From NCBI GenBank assembly GCA_016788635.1, contig JAEUSU010000041.1, positions 248,001 to 312,000 on the forward strand: DNA of 64,000 bases, in the 5' to 3' direction. The stretch is from Flavobacteriales bacterium. Lineage in GTDB: Bacteria; Bacteroidota; Bacteroidia; Flavobacteriales_F; PHOS-HE28. Both the position numbers and the translations under genes were made by a program. Below are positions 33,697 to 43,271 of the stretch, piece after piece (position 1 is the stretch's first letter; each line of letters opens with the position of its first letter). The notes under the pieces are model-generated. The model was not told the DNA's origin, did no database searches, and worked only from the letters and a program-made list of their open reading frames with translations.

Positions 33697-34452
33697 CTAT
33701 TGTGCTTGAAAGAGGAAGGTGACGGTGCCGCGGTGCGGGTCTGGCTGTCCGCTGGCCCGGCTGAACCGGGCGGTTCCAGTGCGTTCCACAGCAAAGTCCA
33801 CCATACAGGCATCGGCCTGAGTGGTGGCATCCACCTTGATCTGTCCCACGCGCCCTTCGGCATCCACCGCTACTTGCAGCACCACCTTGCCCTGCCCCTT
33901 GCACAGGTACATGGGCACCCGGATGTAAAGCTGGCGGGGTTTCAGGGTATGGTCCACGGCCACGGGGCCATCCACCGGTGCGGGCGGCGGCAGGTCCTTG
34001 GGCAGGTAACGGTCCTTGTTCCACTTGGCGGTATCCAGTTCAGGGATCTCCACTTCCTCACCAGCCTCCTTGCGTTCTGCGCTCAAGCGCTCGAACTCGG
34101 CCTGCTCCATCTCCTTCAGGTCATTCCACACCTTTTCGCTGATCCGCTCCTGGGTGCGTGCGTCCAGGCGCTCGCGCGGGGTGGCGGGGTCCTCGGGGTT
34201 GTTCACTGCGCTTTGGATGCGTTGCCATTCCGTGGGCGGTTGATCGGCGGCCAGTTGTTGTTCCAACCGTTGGAACTCCTCCTCGGTCATGGGCGGGGCG
34301 ATGTCGATCCGCAGCTCGGAGCGCTTGTCCTCATCGGGTTCCGTGCGCATCTCCGAAATAGCCAGCCCGAACAGCACCAGGGTGTGGACCATCAGTGTGC
34401 CGATGATGCCGTACTTGTGCCGGTCGAAGGCGGAGAGCAGATCCAGGGTCAT
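33697..34452 (-). CDS. Energy transducer TonB-like protein
   Basis: 251 residues: a short cytosolic segment, one transmembrane helix (IIGTLMVHTLVLFGLAI, residues ~15-31), a long charged helical spacer rich in Glu/Arg, and a C-terminal domain of ~85 residues. That domain resembles the TonB C-terminus (VPMYLCKGQGKVVLQVAVDAEGRVGQIKVD). The spacer has little proline compared with classical TonB, so the span of the periplasm would be helical. No ExbB/ExbD genes or receptors adjoin it. Confidence 0.75.
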   Translation of the reverse strand: MTLDLLSAFDRHKYGIIGTLMVHTLVLFGLAISEMRTEPDEDKRSELRIDIAPPMTEEEFQRLEQQLAADQPPTEWQRIQSAVNNPEDPATPRERLDARTQERISEKVWNDLKEMEQAEFERLSAERKEAGEEVEIPELDTAKWNKDRYLPKDLPPPAPVDGPVAVDHTLKPRQLYIRVPMYLCKGQGKVVLQVAVDAEGRVGQIKVDATTQADACMVDFAVERTGTARFSRASGQPDPHRGTVTFLFQAQ

Positions 34453-34489
34453 GGTCTTGCGGCGGTGCGCCAGAGGGGGAAATTATCCA

Positions 34490-35839
34490 TCACGCCTGCA
34501 TACGTATGCGCCAGGGTTTGGGCCATTGGTTGTTCCACCGTTTTCCTGCCCCCTGCGACCAGCCCAAAGCCAGCCCGTGGTAGCGCATGAGCGCGGTCCC
34601 GCGGGCGGCGCTCGTGGATAGGCTCTCGCCACGCAGGTAGGCCAGGGCCTGTTCGTGTTCGAGGTCGATCGTGGGCCAGAACTCGTGGTGCAGGGCGGTG
34701 GAAAGTGCGAGCGCCGGATGCGGCCGCGCTTCACCACCCTTCTGGAACAAGGCGGGCGTTCCGGGTGCTGCAGTGCGCACGGCGGCCATCAGGCGTTGCA
34801 CGAAGGCATGGTGCGCGGCTTCCACCACATGGGCGATGTCTTCCTGCATGGTACAACTCCAACGTCCGGGATCGATCAACCATTGGAGTTCAGGGAAGGA
34901 ATTGGCACCGGCATGGTGCGCGTCCAGGACCAGGTCATGGAACGCTCCGGGCTTGCGCAGCACGGACAGAAAGAAGCCTTCCCCGCGCACGCGGTGCGGA
35001 TAACAGCGCACACCAAGTGGTCCCCGTTCCATGCCCCATTCCGCGTTCAACTCCAACGCGATGGGCAGTGCTCCCGTAAGCGTGATCAATTCTTCTACCT
35101 GCTGCTCGTCCTCCTCCGGCGCCCAGGTGCAGGTGCTGTAGATGAGCGTGCCTCCGGGTGCGAGCGCGGTCCATGCGTGATCCAGGATCTTCCGCTGCAC
35201 CAGCGCGCATTGCTGCACCAGCGCCGGGCTCCATTGGGCCCGCGCGAAGGGATCGCGGCGCATCATGCCTTCGCCGGAACAGGGGGCATCCACCAGCACC
35301 AGTTCGAAGGCGCCGGGTAATGCAGCGAAGGCTTCCGTGCGGTCATGTGTGATCACCACCCCGGGCCTGCCTTGTTTCCATAGGTTCTCCTGCAGCACGG
35401 CCAGCCGTGTGCGATCCAGTTCGTTCGCCACCAACAATGATCCTTCCGGCAGCAGCGAGGCGAGATGCCCGCTCTTGCCACCGGGTGCGGCGCAGAGATC
35501 GAGCACACGCAATGGCCCGGCCGCTGGCCGCCCCTGCAGGTAGGCTTGTTCGATCAGCATGCTCGAGGCCTCCTGTACGTAGTACGCGCCGGCATGCAGC
35601 TGGGGGTCCAGCGTGAAGCGCGGCCGGTCCGCCAGGTAGCGGCCCAGAGCGCACCATGGCACCGGCTCCCCGGCCCATTCCGTTGGCTTGAACGGGTTGT
35701 AGCGCACACTTACGGAAGGCGTGTCCTCCAATGCTTCACGCAGTGCGGAAGCATCGGTCTGCATGGCCAGCCGTGCGAGGAGTTCGGCGGGCAGGGGCGC
35801 CGTTGAAGCCGCAGGACCGTGCCGGCGGCCTTTGCTCAT
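34490..35839 (-). CDS. RsmB/RsmF-type rRNA (cytosine-5) methyltransferase
   Basis: 449 residues. The SAM domain has LDLCAAPGGKSGHLASLL (motif I). The two catalytic cysteines are in DAPCSGEGMMRRDP and YSTCTWAPEEDE, as in the NOP2/RsmB/RsmF family that makes m5C in ribosomal or transfer RNA. A C-terminal extension of ~130 residues resembles the PUA-like tail of RsmF. Start 35839 overlaps the purA stop (ATGA); the upstream part of the open frame is the antisense-free shadow of purA. The exact modified base is not deducible. Confidence 0.92.
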   Translation of the reverse strand: MSKGRRHGPAASTAPLPAELLARLAMQTDASALREALEDTPSVSVRYNPFKPTEWAGEPVPWCALGRYLADRPRFTLDPQLHAGAYYVQEASSMLIEQAYLQGRPAAGPLRVLDLCAAPGGKSGHLASLLPEGSLLVANELDRTRLAVLQENLWKQGRPGVVITHDRTEAFAALPGAFELVLVDAPCSGEGMMRRDPFARAQWSPALVQQCALVQRKILDHAWTALAPGGTLIYSTCTWAPEEDEQQVEELITLTGALPIALELNAEWGMERGPLGVRCYPHRVRGEGFFLSVLRKPGAFHDLVLDAHHAGANSFPELQWLIDPGRWSCTMQEDIAHVVEAAHHAFVQRLMAAVRTAAPGTPALFQKGGEARPHPALALSTALHHEFWPTIDLEHEQALAYLRGESLSTSAARGTALMRYHGLALGWSQGAGKRWNNQWPKPWRIRMQA

Positions 35840-37113
35840 GCGCGTGCCGGAGCGGTCACGTTCCGCAGGATGGTCTCGGCACGGTCGGGCCCGGTGGATA
35901 CGATGCGCACTGGCACACCCACGGCCTCTTCGATGAGTGCGATGTACCGTTCCAGCGCAGGCGGGATGGTGGCGCCGGAGAGGTCGCCCCAGCCAGGCAG
36001 CTCCCGGTACACGGGCTGTGCAGCCGGGCCCAGGTCGTAGGGCAGCTGGGTGCTTTCCTGTCCGTTGATGCGGTAATGGGTGCACACGCGCACGTTGTCC
36101 AGTCCGGAGAGCACGTCGGCCTTCATCATGGCCAGTTCGGTGATGCCGTTCACCATCACCGCGTAGCGCAAGGCGGGCAGGTCCAGCCAGCCGCAGCGGC
36201 GCGGGCGCCCGGTGGTGCTGCCGAACTCGCGGCCGGCCTGGCGGATGCGTTCGCCCATTTCGTCCGTGAGCTCGGTGGGGAAGGGGCCGCTGCCCACGCG
36301 GGTGCAATAGGCCTTGAAGATGCCGATGACCTTGCCGATGCGGGTGGGGGCGATGCCCAGGCCCGTGCAGGCACCCGCGCAAATGGTGTTGCTGCTGGTG
36401 ACGAAGGGGTAGGTGCCGAAGTCGATGTCGAGCAAGGTGCCCTGTGCGCCTTCGGCCAGGATGCTGCGGCCGTCGCGCAAGGCTTCGTCCAGGTAATGCT
36501 CGCTGTCCACAAAAGGAATTTCGCGCAGCCGCTCCACGGCGTCCAGCCACTCCTTCTCCGCCGCGCGCCAATCGGGCACCTGCGGGTACAGGGAGAGCAG
36601 GCGTTCGTGCTTGCGCACCAGGGTCTGGTAGCGCTCGCTGCGGTCGGCCAGTTCCAGGTCGCCCACGCGGAAACCGTTGCGGCCGGTCTTGTCCATGTAG
36701 GTGGGACCGATGCCCTTGAGGGTGCTGCCGATCTTCTCCTTGCCCTTCTCGGATTCGCTGGCGGCGTCCAACGCGCGGTGTGTGGGCAGGATCAGGTGGG
36801 CACGGCGGCCGATGAGCAGGCGGCCGGTGATGTCCGTGCCCCCGGCGCGCAGGGCGTCCACCTCCTTCATGAAGATCACCGGGTCGATCACCACGCCGTT
36901 GCCCACCAGGTTCACCGTGCCGGGGTGGAAGATGCCTGATGGGATGGTGTGCAGCACATGCTTGCGGCCCTCGAAGATCAGCGTGTGGCCCGCGTTGGGC
37001 CCGCCTTGGAAACGCGCCACCACCTGGTAGTGCGGCGCCACCACGTCAACGACCTTGCCCTTGCCCTCATCGCCCCATTGGGCGCCGAGGAGCACATCCA
37101 CGCGTGTGTTCAT
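35836..37113 (-). CDS. purA: Adenylosuccinate synthase
   Basis: GTP-dependent condensation of IMP with aspartate, the first committed step to AMP. 425 residues, standard length. The N-terminal GAQWGDEGKGKVVD includes catalytic Asp and the GTP loop; FQGGPNAGHT with catalytic His follows; KGIGPTYMDK and the C-terminal GTP-base segment STGPDRAETI are present. MNTRVDVLLG at 37113 is the usual family start; an in-frame ATG at 37149 lies inside the preceding gene. Ten base pairs downstream of the STAS gene. Confidence 0.97.
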   Translation of the reverse strand: MNTRVDVLLGAQWGDEGKGKVVDVVAPHYQVVARFQGGPNAGHTLIFEGRKHVLHTIPSGIFHPGTVNLVGNGVVIDPVIFMKEVDALRAGGTDITGRLLIGRRAHLILPTHRALDAASESEKGKEKIGSTLKGIGPTYMDKTGRNGFRVGDLELADRSERYQTLVRKHERLLSLYPQVPDWRAAEKEWLDAVERLREIPFVDSEHYLDEALRDGRSILAEGAQGTLLDIDFGTYPFVTSSNTICAGACTGLGIAPTRIGKVIGIFKAYCTRVGSGPFPTELTDEMGERIRQAGREFGSTTGRPRRCGWLDLPALRYAVMVNGITELAMMKADVLSGLDNVRVCTHYRINGQESTQLPYDLGPAAQPVYRELPGWGDLSGATIPPALERYIALIEEAVGVPVRIVSTGPDRAETILRNVTAPARA

Positions 37114-37123
37114 GCCCAAGGGT

Positions 37124-37483
37124 TCAGGCCTGCAGCTTGGCCACAGCATCGTTCACCTCGGGAACGATGGTGAAGACGGTGTCCAATTTGGTCACCAGGA
37201 AAAGTTGGCGCACACTGGGTGAAACGCCGGCGAGGATGGCGTCGCCACCGGCCTTGCGGGTTCGGGTGAGCACGTTGATCATGATGTTGATGCCCGTGCT
37301 GTTCATGTATTGCAGGCGGCCCAGGTCCAGCACGATGGACCGCTGGCCGCGGTCGAGCTCCTGGTCCAGGGCGCCCATGAGCTGGTCGGCCTGTTGCTGG
37401 TCCATGAGGCGGCCGGCAAGGTGGAACACCTGGAAGCCTCCGGTCTCGGAGCGGGAGAGGGTGAAGGTGGGTTGGTCGGTCAT
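37124..37483 (-). CDS. STAS-domain anti-sigma-factor-antagonist-like protein
   Basis: 119 residues consisting of one STAS domain. The phosphorylatable segment is [14 protein letters not shown], where Ser (in [12 protein letters not shown]) corresponds to the SpoIIAA serine; the N-terminal [12 protein letters not shown] and ends match the family. It would bind an anti-sigma factor or another switch-kinase; none is adjacent. Start ATG 37483 overlaps the fur stop in an ATGA, so it is coupled to fur. Confidence 0.88.
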   Translation of the reverse strand: MTDQPTFTLSRSETGGFQVFHLAGRLMDQQQADQLMGALDQELDRGQRSIVLDLGRLQYMNSTGINIMINVLTRTRKAGGDAILAGVSPSVRQLFLVTKLDTVFTIVPEVNDAVAKLQA

Positions 37484-37953
37484 GCCTGTGGGGTGGTGTG
37501 TTGTGCGCGGCACGCGGGGCAGCGGCCGTGGATGTGCAGTGCGTGGCGGTGCACCTCAAAGCCGGTGACCTCTTCCACGGTGCTGCGGATCAGTTGGATG
37601 CGGGGGTCGCAGAACTCCATCACCTTTCCGCAAAGGTCGCAGATCAGGTGGTCGTGCTGGCGGTTGGCCAGGGCCCGCTCGAACTGGGCCTGGGCGGTGC
37701 CGAACTGGTGGCGGCGCACCAGCTGGCAGTCCAGCAGCAGCTCCATGGTGTTGTACAGGGTGGCGCGGCTCACGCGGTAGCGCTTGGCCTTCATGCGGCC
37801 GTACAGCCGCTCAATGTCGAAGTGGCCATCCTGCTCGTAGATCTCGCCCAGGATGGCGAAACGCTCGGGGGTTTTCCGGTGGCCACGGCGTTCGAGGTAC
37901 TCGGAGAAGATCCGCTGTACGTCGTGCTTCATGTCGGACTGGTGCCGCACCAT
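37480..37953 (-). CDS. Fur-family transcriptional regulator
   Basis: 157 residues. The winged-helix DNA-binding half carries [26 protein letters not shown] and [19 protein letters not shown]. The metal/dimer half has [15 protein letters not shown] and the second cysteine pair CPACRA, giving the structural zinc site. It could be Fur, Zur or PerR; the paralogue cannot be decided from sequence. A TACCTTCG box ends 4 nt before the ATG, implying a leaderless transcript. First gene of the fur-STAS-purA-methyltransferase run. Confidence 0.93.
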   Translation of the reverse strand: MVRHQSDMKHDVQRIFSEYLERRGHRKTPERFAILGEIYEQDGHFDIERLYGRMKAKRYRVSRATLYNTMELLLDCQLVRRHQFGTAQAQFERALANRQHDHLICDLCGKVMEFCDPRIQLIRSTVEEVTGFEVHRHALHIHGRCPACRAQHTTPQA

Positions 37954-37957
37954 GCCG

Positions 37958-37965
37958 CGAAGGTA
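37958..37965 (-). promoter_or_regulatory. Candidate leaderless -7 element (TACCTTCG) of fur
   Basis: Minus-strand TACCTTCG, 4 nt from ATG 37953, within the 34-bp gap after the rel gene. Confidence 0.42.
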
Positions 37966-37987
37966 ACCCGGCCGGGGGGATGGGCCA

Positions 37988-40252
37988 TCAATGATCCACC
38001 CGCTCCACGCTGCGCACCCCGCGCACCCTGCGGAGCTTCTCCATGAGGGAGTCCAGGTGGTCGGTGTCCTGCACGTAGGCCATCACCTTGCCCTCGAAGA
38101 TGCCGTCGTGGCTCTCGAAGCTGATGGAGCGCATGTTCACGTGGTGCTCGTGGCTGATGATGGTGGTGATCTTGTTCACCAGGCCCACGTCGTCGATGCC
38201 GCTGAACTTGATGCCGGCGAGGAACTCCACGCTGTCCTTGCCTTTCCAGCGGGCCTTCACGATGCGGTAGTCGAAATTGCTCATGAGCTGCACGGCGTTG
38301 GGGCAGTTCACGCGGTGGATGCGGATGCCCTCGCGGTCGGTGATGAAGCCGAACACGTCATCGCCGGGGATGGGGTTGCAGCAGGTGCTGAGCTTGTACT
38401 CGAGCTTGAGCTTGTCATCGCCGAGGGAGAGGGTGCCTTGGTGGCTGCCGCGGATCTCGCCCACCACCTCCTCCAATGTGCGCTCGTCGCGGTCGCGGGG
38501 CGCGGCGGGCAGCACCAGGCGGCCGTCCTTGCGCTGCGAAGGGGCCAGCTGGTCCAGGTGGATGCGGCCGCGGGCCACCTTGTAGTAGAGGTCGGTGTCG
38601 CCCATGGCCCTGAAGTAGGCGATGAGGGCATCCACGTTGCGCTGGTCGCTTTTGAAGCCCCACTTGCGCAGCTGCCGCTGCACGGCCTCGCGCCCCACCA
38701 CCGCCAGCTTGCGCTTCTGTTCGCGCAGCGCCTGTTTGATCTTGTGCCGCGCCTTGGCGGTCACCACATAATTCAGCCAGTCCTCCTTGGGCTGTTGCTT
38801 GCGGCTGGTGATGATCTCGATCTGGTCGCCGCTCTTCAAAGGCTGGCTCAGTGGCACCAGCTTGTGGTTCACCTTGGCGCCGATGCATTGGCGGCCCACC
38901 TGGCTGTGGATGTCGAAGGCGAAGTCCAATGCCGTTGAGCCCGAGGGCAGGTTGCGCATCTCGCCCTTGGGGGTGAAGACGACGATCTCGTCGCTGAAGA
39001 GGTTCAGCTTGAAGTCGCTGACGAAGTCGAGCGCATTGCCGCTGGGGTCGTCGAGCATCTCGCGCACGCGGTTCAGCCAGGTCTCCAGCACGTTGGCGTG
39101 GTCGCTGTCGTCCTTGTACCGCCAGTGCGCGGCCAGGCCCATCTCGGCCACCTCGTCCATGCGTTTGCTGCGGATCTGCACCTCCACCCAGCGGCCGCCG
39201 GGGCTCATCACGGTGGTGTGCAGGCTTTCGTATCCGTTGGCCTTCGGCAGGCTGATCCAGTCGCGCAGGCGGTCGGGGTTGGGCTGGTAGTAGTCGGTGA
39301 CGATGCTGTAGACCTTCCAGCAATCGGCCTTCTCGAGCTCGTGCTTGGTCTCAATGATGATGCGGATGGCGAAGACGTCGTAGACCTCCTCGAAGGTGAC
39401 GTTCTTCTTGAGCATCTTGTTGTAGATGCTGTGGATGCTCTTGGGCCTTCCCTTGATCTCGTAGGTGAAGCCCTCGCGGTCCATGGATTCGCGGATGGGC
39501 AGCGTGAAGCGGCTGATGAAGCGCTTGCGCACGGCCTCGGTCTTCTTCAGTTTGGTGGCGATCTCGTCGTAGATCTTGGGCTCCTTGAACTTGAGGGCGA
39601 GGTCCTCCAGCTCGGTCTTGATGCTGTACAGGCCCAAGCGGTGCGCCAGCGGGGCGTAGAGGAAGAGCGTTTCGCTGGCGATCTTCAGTTGCTTCTCGCG
39701 CGCCATGCTCTCCAGCGTGCGCATGTTGTGCAGGCGGTCCGCGAGCTTGATGAGGATCACGCGCACGTCCTCCGCCAGGGTGAGCAGCACCTTGCGGAAG
39801 TTCTCCGCCTGCATGCTGTCCGTCTGGAAATCGATGCCGCTGATCTTGGTGAGGCCGTCGATGATGGTGGCCACCGTGGGACCGAAGAGGTCCTTCACGT
39901 CATCGAGCGTGAGGTCGGTGTCCTCCACGGTGTCGTGGAGCAGTGCGGCCACCACGCTGGTAGTGCCCAGGCCCACCTCCTCGGCGCAGATGCGCGCCAC
40001 GGCGATGGGGTGGTAGATGTAGGGCTCGCCGCTCTTGCGCCGCTGGTCCTTGTGGGCCTCCACGGCCAGGTTGAGGGCCTTGCGGATCATGCGCGTGCCC
40101 TCCGGCGTGCGGTCGCCGCGGATGGCACGGAGCAGGCCGCGGTAGCGGTTCAGGATCTCCTTCTTCTCCTTCTCCAGGTCCACGGCCATGCGGGCGCCGG
40201 AGCGCGTGTGCTCTGCGGTGGCCGCCGGGGCTTGGTGGCTCTCCTGTTTCAT
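37988..40252 (-). CDS. Bifunctional (p)ppGpp synthetase/hydrolase, Rel/SpoT
   Basis: 754 residues, the long RSH type. N-terminal HD hydrolase with [10 protein letters not shown] intact (residues ~100-115). The synthetase domain has [12 protein letters not shown] and [21 protein letters not shown], both needed for ATP/GTP binding, so both activities are probably present. A TGS domain ([25 protein letters not shown]) and a C-terminal ACT domain ([22 protein letters not shown]) follow. It makes and degrades the starvation alarmone. A TACCTTTC box lies 9 nt before the start. Confidence 0.97.
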   Translation of the reverse strand: MKQESHQAPAATAEHTRSGARMAVDLEKEKKEILNRYRGLLRAIRGDRTPEGTRMIRKALNLAVEAHKDQRRKSGEPYIYHPIAVARICAEEVGLGTTSVVAALLHDTVEDTDLTLDDVKDLFGPTVATIIDGLTKISGIDFQTDSMQAENFRKVLLTLAEDVRVILIKLADRLHNMRTLESMAREKQLKIASETLFLYAPLAHRLGLYSIKTELEDLALKFKEPKIYDEIATKLKKTEAVRKRFISRFTLPIRESMDREGFTYEIKGRPKSIHSIYNKMLKKNVTFEEVYDVFAIRIIIETKHELEKADCWKVYSIVTDYYQPNPDRLRDWISLPKANGYESLHTTVMSPGGRWVEVQIRSKRMDEVAEMGLAAHWRYKDDSDHANVLETWLNRVREMLDDPSGNALDFVSDFKLNLFSDEIVVFTPKGEMRNLPSGSTALDFAFDIHSQVGRQCIGAKVNHKLVPLSQPLKSGDQIEIITSRKQQPKEDWLNYVVTAKARHKIKQALREQKRKLAVVGREAVQRQLRKWGFKSDQRNVDALIAYFRAMGDTDLYYKVARGRIHLDQLAPSQRKDGRLVLPAAPRDRDERTLEEVVGEIRGSHQGTLSLGDDKLKLEYKLSTCCNPIPGDDVFGFITDREGIRIHRVNCPNAVQLMSNFDYRIVKARWKGKDSVEFLAGIKFSGIDDVGLVNKITTIISHEHHVNMRSISFESHDGIFEGKVMAYVQDTDHLDSLMEKLRRVRGVRSVERVDH

Positions 40253-40261
40253 GGACTTCCC

Positions 40262-40269
40262 GAAAGGTA
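40262..40269 (-). promoter_or_regulatory. Candidate leaderless -7 element (TACCTTTC) of rel
   Basis: Minus-strand TACCTTTC, 9 nt from ATG 40252. Confidence 0.42.
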
Positions 40270-40284
40270 CGAAGGGCGGCAGCC

Positions 40285-41559
40285 TCAGGTGGCGGGCAGC
40301 ACTTGTGCACGCACCTCACCAAAGCCGATGCGGACGCCATTCCGCTCCGCGTGCCCGCGCATGATCACAGTATCGCCGTCGGCAATGAATTTGCGTTCGC
40401 TGCCGTCGGCCAGGGTCAGGGGCTTGGTGCCGCGCCAGGAAAGCTCCAGCATGCTGCCGTAGCTGCCGGGCTCGGGACCGCTGATGGTGCCGCTGGCCAT
40501 CACGTCACCACAGCGCACGTTGCAGCCGTTCACGGTGTGGTGCGCCAGCTGTTGGGCCATGCTCCAGTACATGTGCTTGAAATTGCTGCGGCAGATGGTG
40601 GTCTCGGGTCCTTCTTCCGGTGTGAGGGCCACTTCCAGTGCGATGTCGAAACTGTGCGGACCGATGGTGCGCAGGTAGGGCAGGGGCTCGGGGTCCTGCT
40701 CCGGGCCGGCTACGCGGAAGGGTTCCAGTGCGTCCAGCGTCACCACCCAGGGGCTCATGCTGCTGCCGAAATTCTTGCCCAGGAAGGGGCCGAGCGGCAC
40801 GTACTCCCAGGCCTGGATGTCGCGTGCGCTCCAGTCGTTGAAGAGCACCAGCCCGAAGATGTGCTCCTCGGCGCGCTCCACCGGGATGCGCTCGCCCAGC
40901 GCATTGCCCGGGCAGGTGATGAAGGCCACCTCCAGTTCGAAATCGAGCTGGCGCGTGGGGCCGAACACGGGTGGCGCGTTCGGGTCAGGCTTGAACTGGC
41001 CGTTGGGTCGCCTTACGGGCACGCCGCTGGGCACGATGCTGCTGGCGCGGCCATGGTAGCCCACGGGCAGGTGCAGCCAGTTCGGCAGCAGTGCGTTCGC
41101 CGGGTCGCGGAACATCTTGCCCACGTTGGTGGCGTGCTCGCGGCTGCTGTAGAAGTCGGTGTAGTCGCCCACGTCCACCGGCAGGTCCATGATCAATTCC
41201 GCCACCGGCACAAAGGCCTTCGCCACCTGTTCGCGCACCTCCGGGGCTGCCTCATTGCGCAACAGTTCGGAAAGGCGCTGTCGCAAGGCCCGCACGAAGG
41301 GCCGTCCACAGCGCAACACACAATTCATACGTCCCATGTAGGAAGCGTTCTCCTGGCCATCCACCTCGGGGATCAGACCCACTTTCCACAATACACGCAG
41401 GTCGATGGCGGTATCTCCGATGCGCGTGAAGGCACGGGATTTTGTCCCCGCTGTGTTGCCGACGCCAAAGGGAATGTTCTGGATGGGGAAGTCGCTGCCC
41501 GTTGGCACCGTGACCCAACTGGTCAATTTCGGGTCGTTCGCGGAAAGGGGGTTGGCCAT
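40285..41559 (-). CDS. Fumarylacetoacetase
   Basis: The last step of tyrosine/homogentisate catabolism, splitting fumarylacetoacetate into fumarate and acetoacetate. 424 residues like the eukaryote-type enzyme, with the N-terminal SH3-like domain (SDFPIQNIPFGVG) and the FAH domain. The catalytic and metal motifs are YTDFYSSREHATNVG, PVGYHGRASSIVPSG, LDFELEVAFITC and NDWSARDIQAWEYVPLGPFLGKNFG. The other homogentisate genes are not in the window. CACCTTTG lies 5 nt before the ATG. Confidence 0.96.
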   Translation of the reverse strand: MANPLSANDPKLTSWVTVPTGSDFPIQNIPFGVGNTAGTKSRAFTRIGDTAIDLRVLWKVGLIPEVDGQENASYMGRMNCVLRCGRPFVRALRQRLSELLRNEAAPEVREQVAKAFVPVAELIMDLPVDVGDYTDFYSSREHATNVGKMFRDPANALLPNWLHLPVGYHGRASSIVPSGVPVRRPNGQFKPDPNAPPVFGPTRQLDFELEVAFITCPGNALGERIPVERAEEHIFGLVLFNDWSARDIQAWEYVPLGPFLGKNFGSSMSPWVVTLDALEPFRVAGPEQDPEPLPYLRTIGPHSFDIALEVALTPEEGPETTICRSNFKHMYWSMAQQLAHHTVNGCNVRCGDVMASGTISGPEPGSYGSMLELSWRGTKPLTLADGSERKFIADGDTVIMRGHAERNGVRIGFGEVRAQVLPAT

Positions 41560-41564
41560 GGCCG

Positions 41565-41572
41565 CAAAGGTG
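41565..41572 (-). promoter_or_regulatory. Candidate leaderless -7 element (CACCTTTG) of the fumarylacetoacetase gene
   Basis: Minus-strand CACCTTTG (one mismatch to TAnnTTTG), 5 nt from ATG 41559. Confidence 0.38.
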
Positions 41573-41605
41573 CCAACAGGAGCGCAGATGCCCGCGACAG
41601 GACCT

Positions 41606-41613
41606 TATCTTTC
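41606..41613 (+). promoter_or_regulatory. Candidate -7 element (TATCTTTC) of the SBBP T9SS gene
   Basis: TATCTTTC with a 49-nt leader before ATG 41663. Confidence 0.35.
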
Positions 41614-41662
41614 ACCTGCGGCGCGTGGTGGTGGCGAAAGAACACCTTCAACCTACCGGACC

Positions 41663-43267
41663 ATGAAGCAGCTGATCCGCCTTTCCCTTCTTGCTGGTGT
41701 GCTGGCCGCCCACGCGGAGCTGGCCGCCCAATCCTTCAACTGGGTGCGCCCCTTGGGCGGCCCGGATGCCGATGAGGCGTATGCCGTGGCCCACGTGAGT
41801 GGCGGTGGCAGCTACGTGGTGGGCATGTTCAATGGAACGGCACAGCTGGGCGCCACGGCACTGACCTCGGCCGGCGGCAAGGACATGTTCCTGGCCCGTC
41901 TGGACGGTGGCGGGAACGTGGTGTGGGCGCGAAGGGCTGGTGGATCGGGCGATCAAGGTGGGCACGTGGTGGCCACGGATGCCTCGGGCAATGCCATCGT
42001 GGCCGGCGAGTTCGAAGGCAGCATGGACTTCAGCACGGGTATGCTCACCGCCTCCGGCGACCGCAATCTCTACCTCGCCAAGTACAGTGATGCGGGCCTG
42101 GTGTTGTGGACGGTGCAGGGCATCACCTCCGGCGCCTCACAATGCAACAGCGTGGCCACGGATGCGGCCTCCAACATTTACGTGGCCGGGCGGTTCGAGG
42201 GCTCCCTGCAGTTCGGTGCCACCACGGTGACCAGTGTGGGCATGCAGGACGTGTTCGTGATGAAACTGAATTCCGCCGGCGCGGTGCAATGGCTGGTGCG
42301 GGCCGGTGGTGCGGATGATGATGATGCGAAGGGCCTGGCCATGGGGCCGGATGGCAGTGTGTTCATCGCGGGCTCCTTCAATACCATCGCGCAGTTCGGC
42401 GCCATCACGCTCACCGCACCCGGTGCTTCACGCCAGCTCTTCGCGGCCAAACTGAGCAATGCGGGCGCCTTTCAATGGGCGAAAAGCGCAGGTGGCCCGG
42501 GCATCGACCAGGCCTATGAGATGGCTGCCGACAACCAGGGCAACAGCTACATCACCGGCTTCTATTCCGGCACGGCCACCTTCGGCACCTTCACCCTTAC
42601 CAGTGCCGGTGCGGAGGATGCCTTCGTGGCGAAGTTGAGCGGCACGGGCAACTTCATTTGGGTCACCAGCGTGGGCGGAATGGATGAGGACCGGGGCTAT
42701 GCGATCGAGGTCTCCCCGTGGGGCAATGTGTACGTCACGGGCTCCTATGTGGGCACCTCCACATTTGGCAGCAACACCTTCACCTCAGCGGGCGATAAGG
42801 ACATCTTCACGGTGGCCTTGAACGCGAGCGGTGCGGTGGCCTGGGCGAACACGTCTGGTGGCCCGGGCTTCGATCGCGGCTACGGCATCACCACGGATGG
42901 TGTGGGCGGTGTGTGGGTGGCCGGCATGTTCACTGGCACCAGCAACTGGGGGCCGATCGGCCACACCAGCGCCGGCATGGCAGATGGCTTCGTGGCGCGC
43001 ATCGGTGCGCCCGTGGGAACGGATGAGTTGCACACCACTGCCCTGCAGGTGTGGCCCAACCCCACGCGCGACCGGGTGGAGGTGACACTGCCCGCCGATC
43101 TGCCCGGGGGCACCGACCTGGTGTTGTTCAATGCCGTGGGCGCACAGCTCATGCTTCAGCGGGCAGTGCCGGGTGCACGCATGCAGGTGGACCTGCAAAG
43201 CGTGCCATCCGGGCTGTACTTCCTGCGCATCGGCCTGCTGGCCACCATGCGCGTGGTGAAGGAGTGA
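41663..43267 (+). CDS. SBBP-type beta-propeller protein with T9SS sorting domain
   Basis: 534 residues, secreted. Signal peptide MKQLIRLSLLAGVLAAHAELAAQ, then ten or so ~45-residue repeats of the type G-G-x-x-x-D-x-x-x-V-A-x-D-x-x-G-N-x-Y-V-x-G (for example GHVVATDASGNAIVAGEF, YAIEVSPWGNVYVTGSY). These match the SBBP (seven-bladed propeller-like) repeats. The C-terminal 80 residues (LQVWPNPTRDRVEVTL, LFNAVGAQLM, LPSGLYFLRIGL-like end) are a T9SS type A signal. Cell-surface binding function unknown. Stops 4 bp before the convergent SGNH gene. Confidence 0.9.
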   Translation: MKQLIRLSLLAGVLAAHAELAAQSFNWVRPLGGPDADEAYAVAHVSGGGSYVVGMFNGTAQLGATALTSAGGKDMFLARLDGGGNVVWARRAGGSGDQGGHVVATDASGNAIVAGEFEGSMDFSTGMLTASGDRNLYLAKYSDAGLVLWTVQGITSGASQCNSVATDAASNIYVAGRFEGSLQFGATTVTSVGMQDVFVMKLNSAGAVQWLVRAGGADDDDAKGLAMGPDGSVFIAGSFNTIAQFGAITLTAPGASRQLFAAKLSNAGAFQWAKSAGGPGIDQAYEMAADNQGNSYITGFYSGTATFGTFTLTSAGAEDAFVAKLSGTGNFIWVTSVGGMDEDRGYAIEVSPWGNVYVTGSYVGTSTFGSNTFTSAGDKDIFTVALNASGAVAWANTSGGPGFDRGYGITTDGVGGVWVAGMFTGTSNWGPIGHTSAGMADGFVARIGAPVGTDELHTTALQVWPNPTRDRVEVTLPADLPGGTDLVLFNAVGAQLMLQRAVPGARMQVDLQSVPSGLYFLRIGLLATMRVVKE

Positions 43268-43271
43268 GCGT

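Noticed and set aside
39098..41775. Long plus-strand frames opposite rel and fumarylacetoacetase
   Set aside because: Both lie across highly conserved enzyme genes on the other strand and show only reversed-codon composition.
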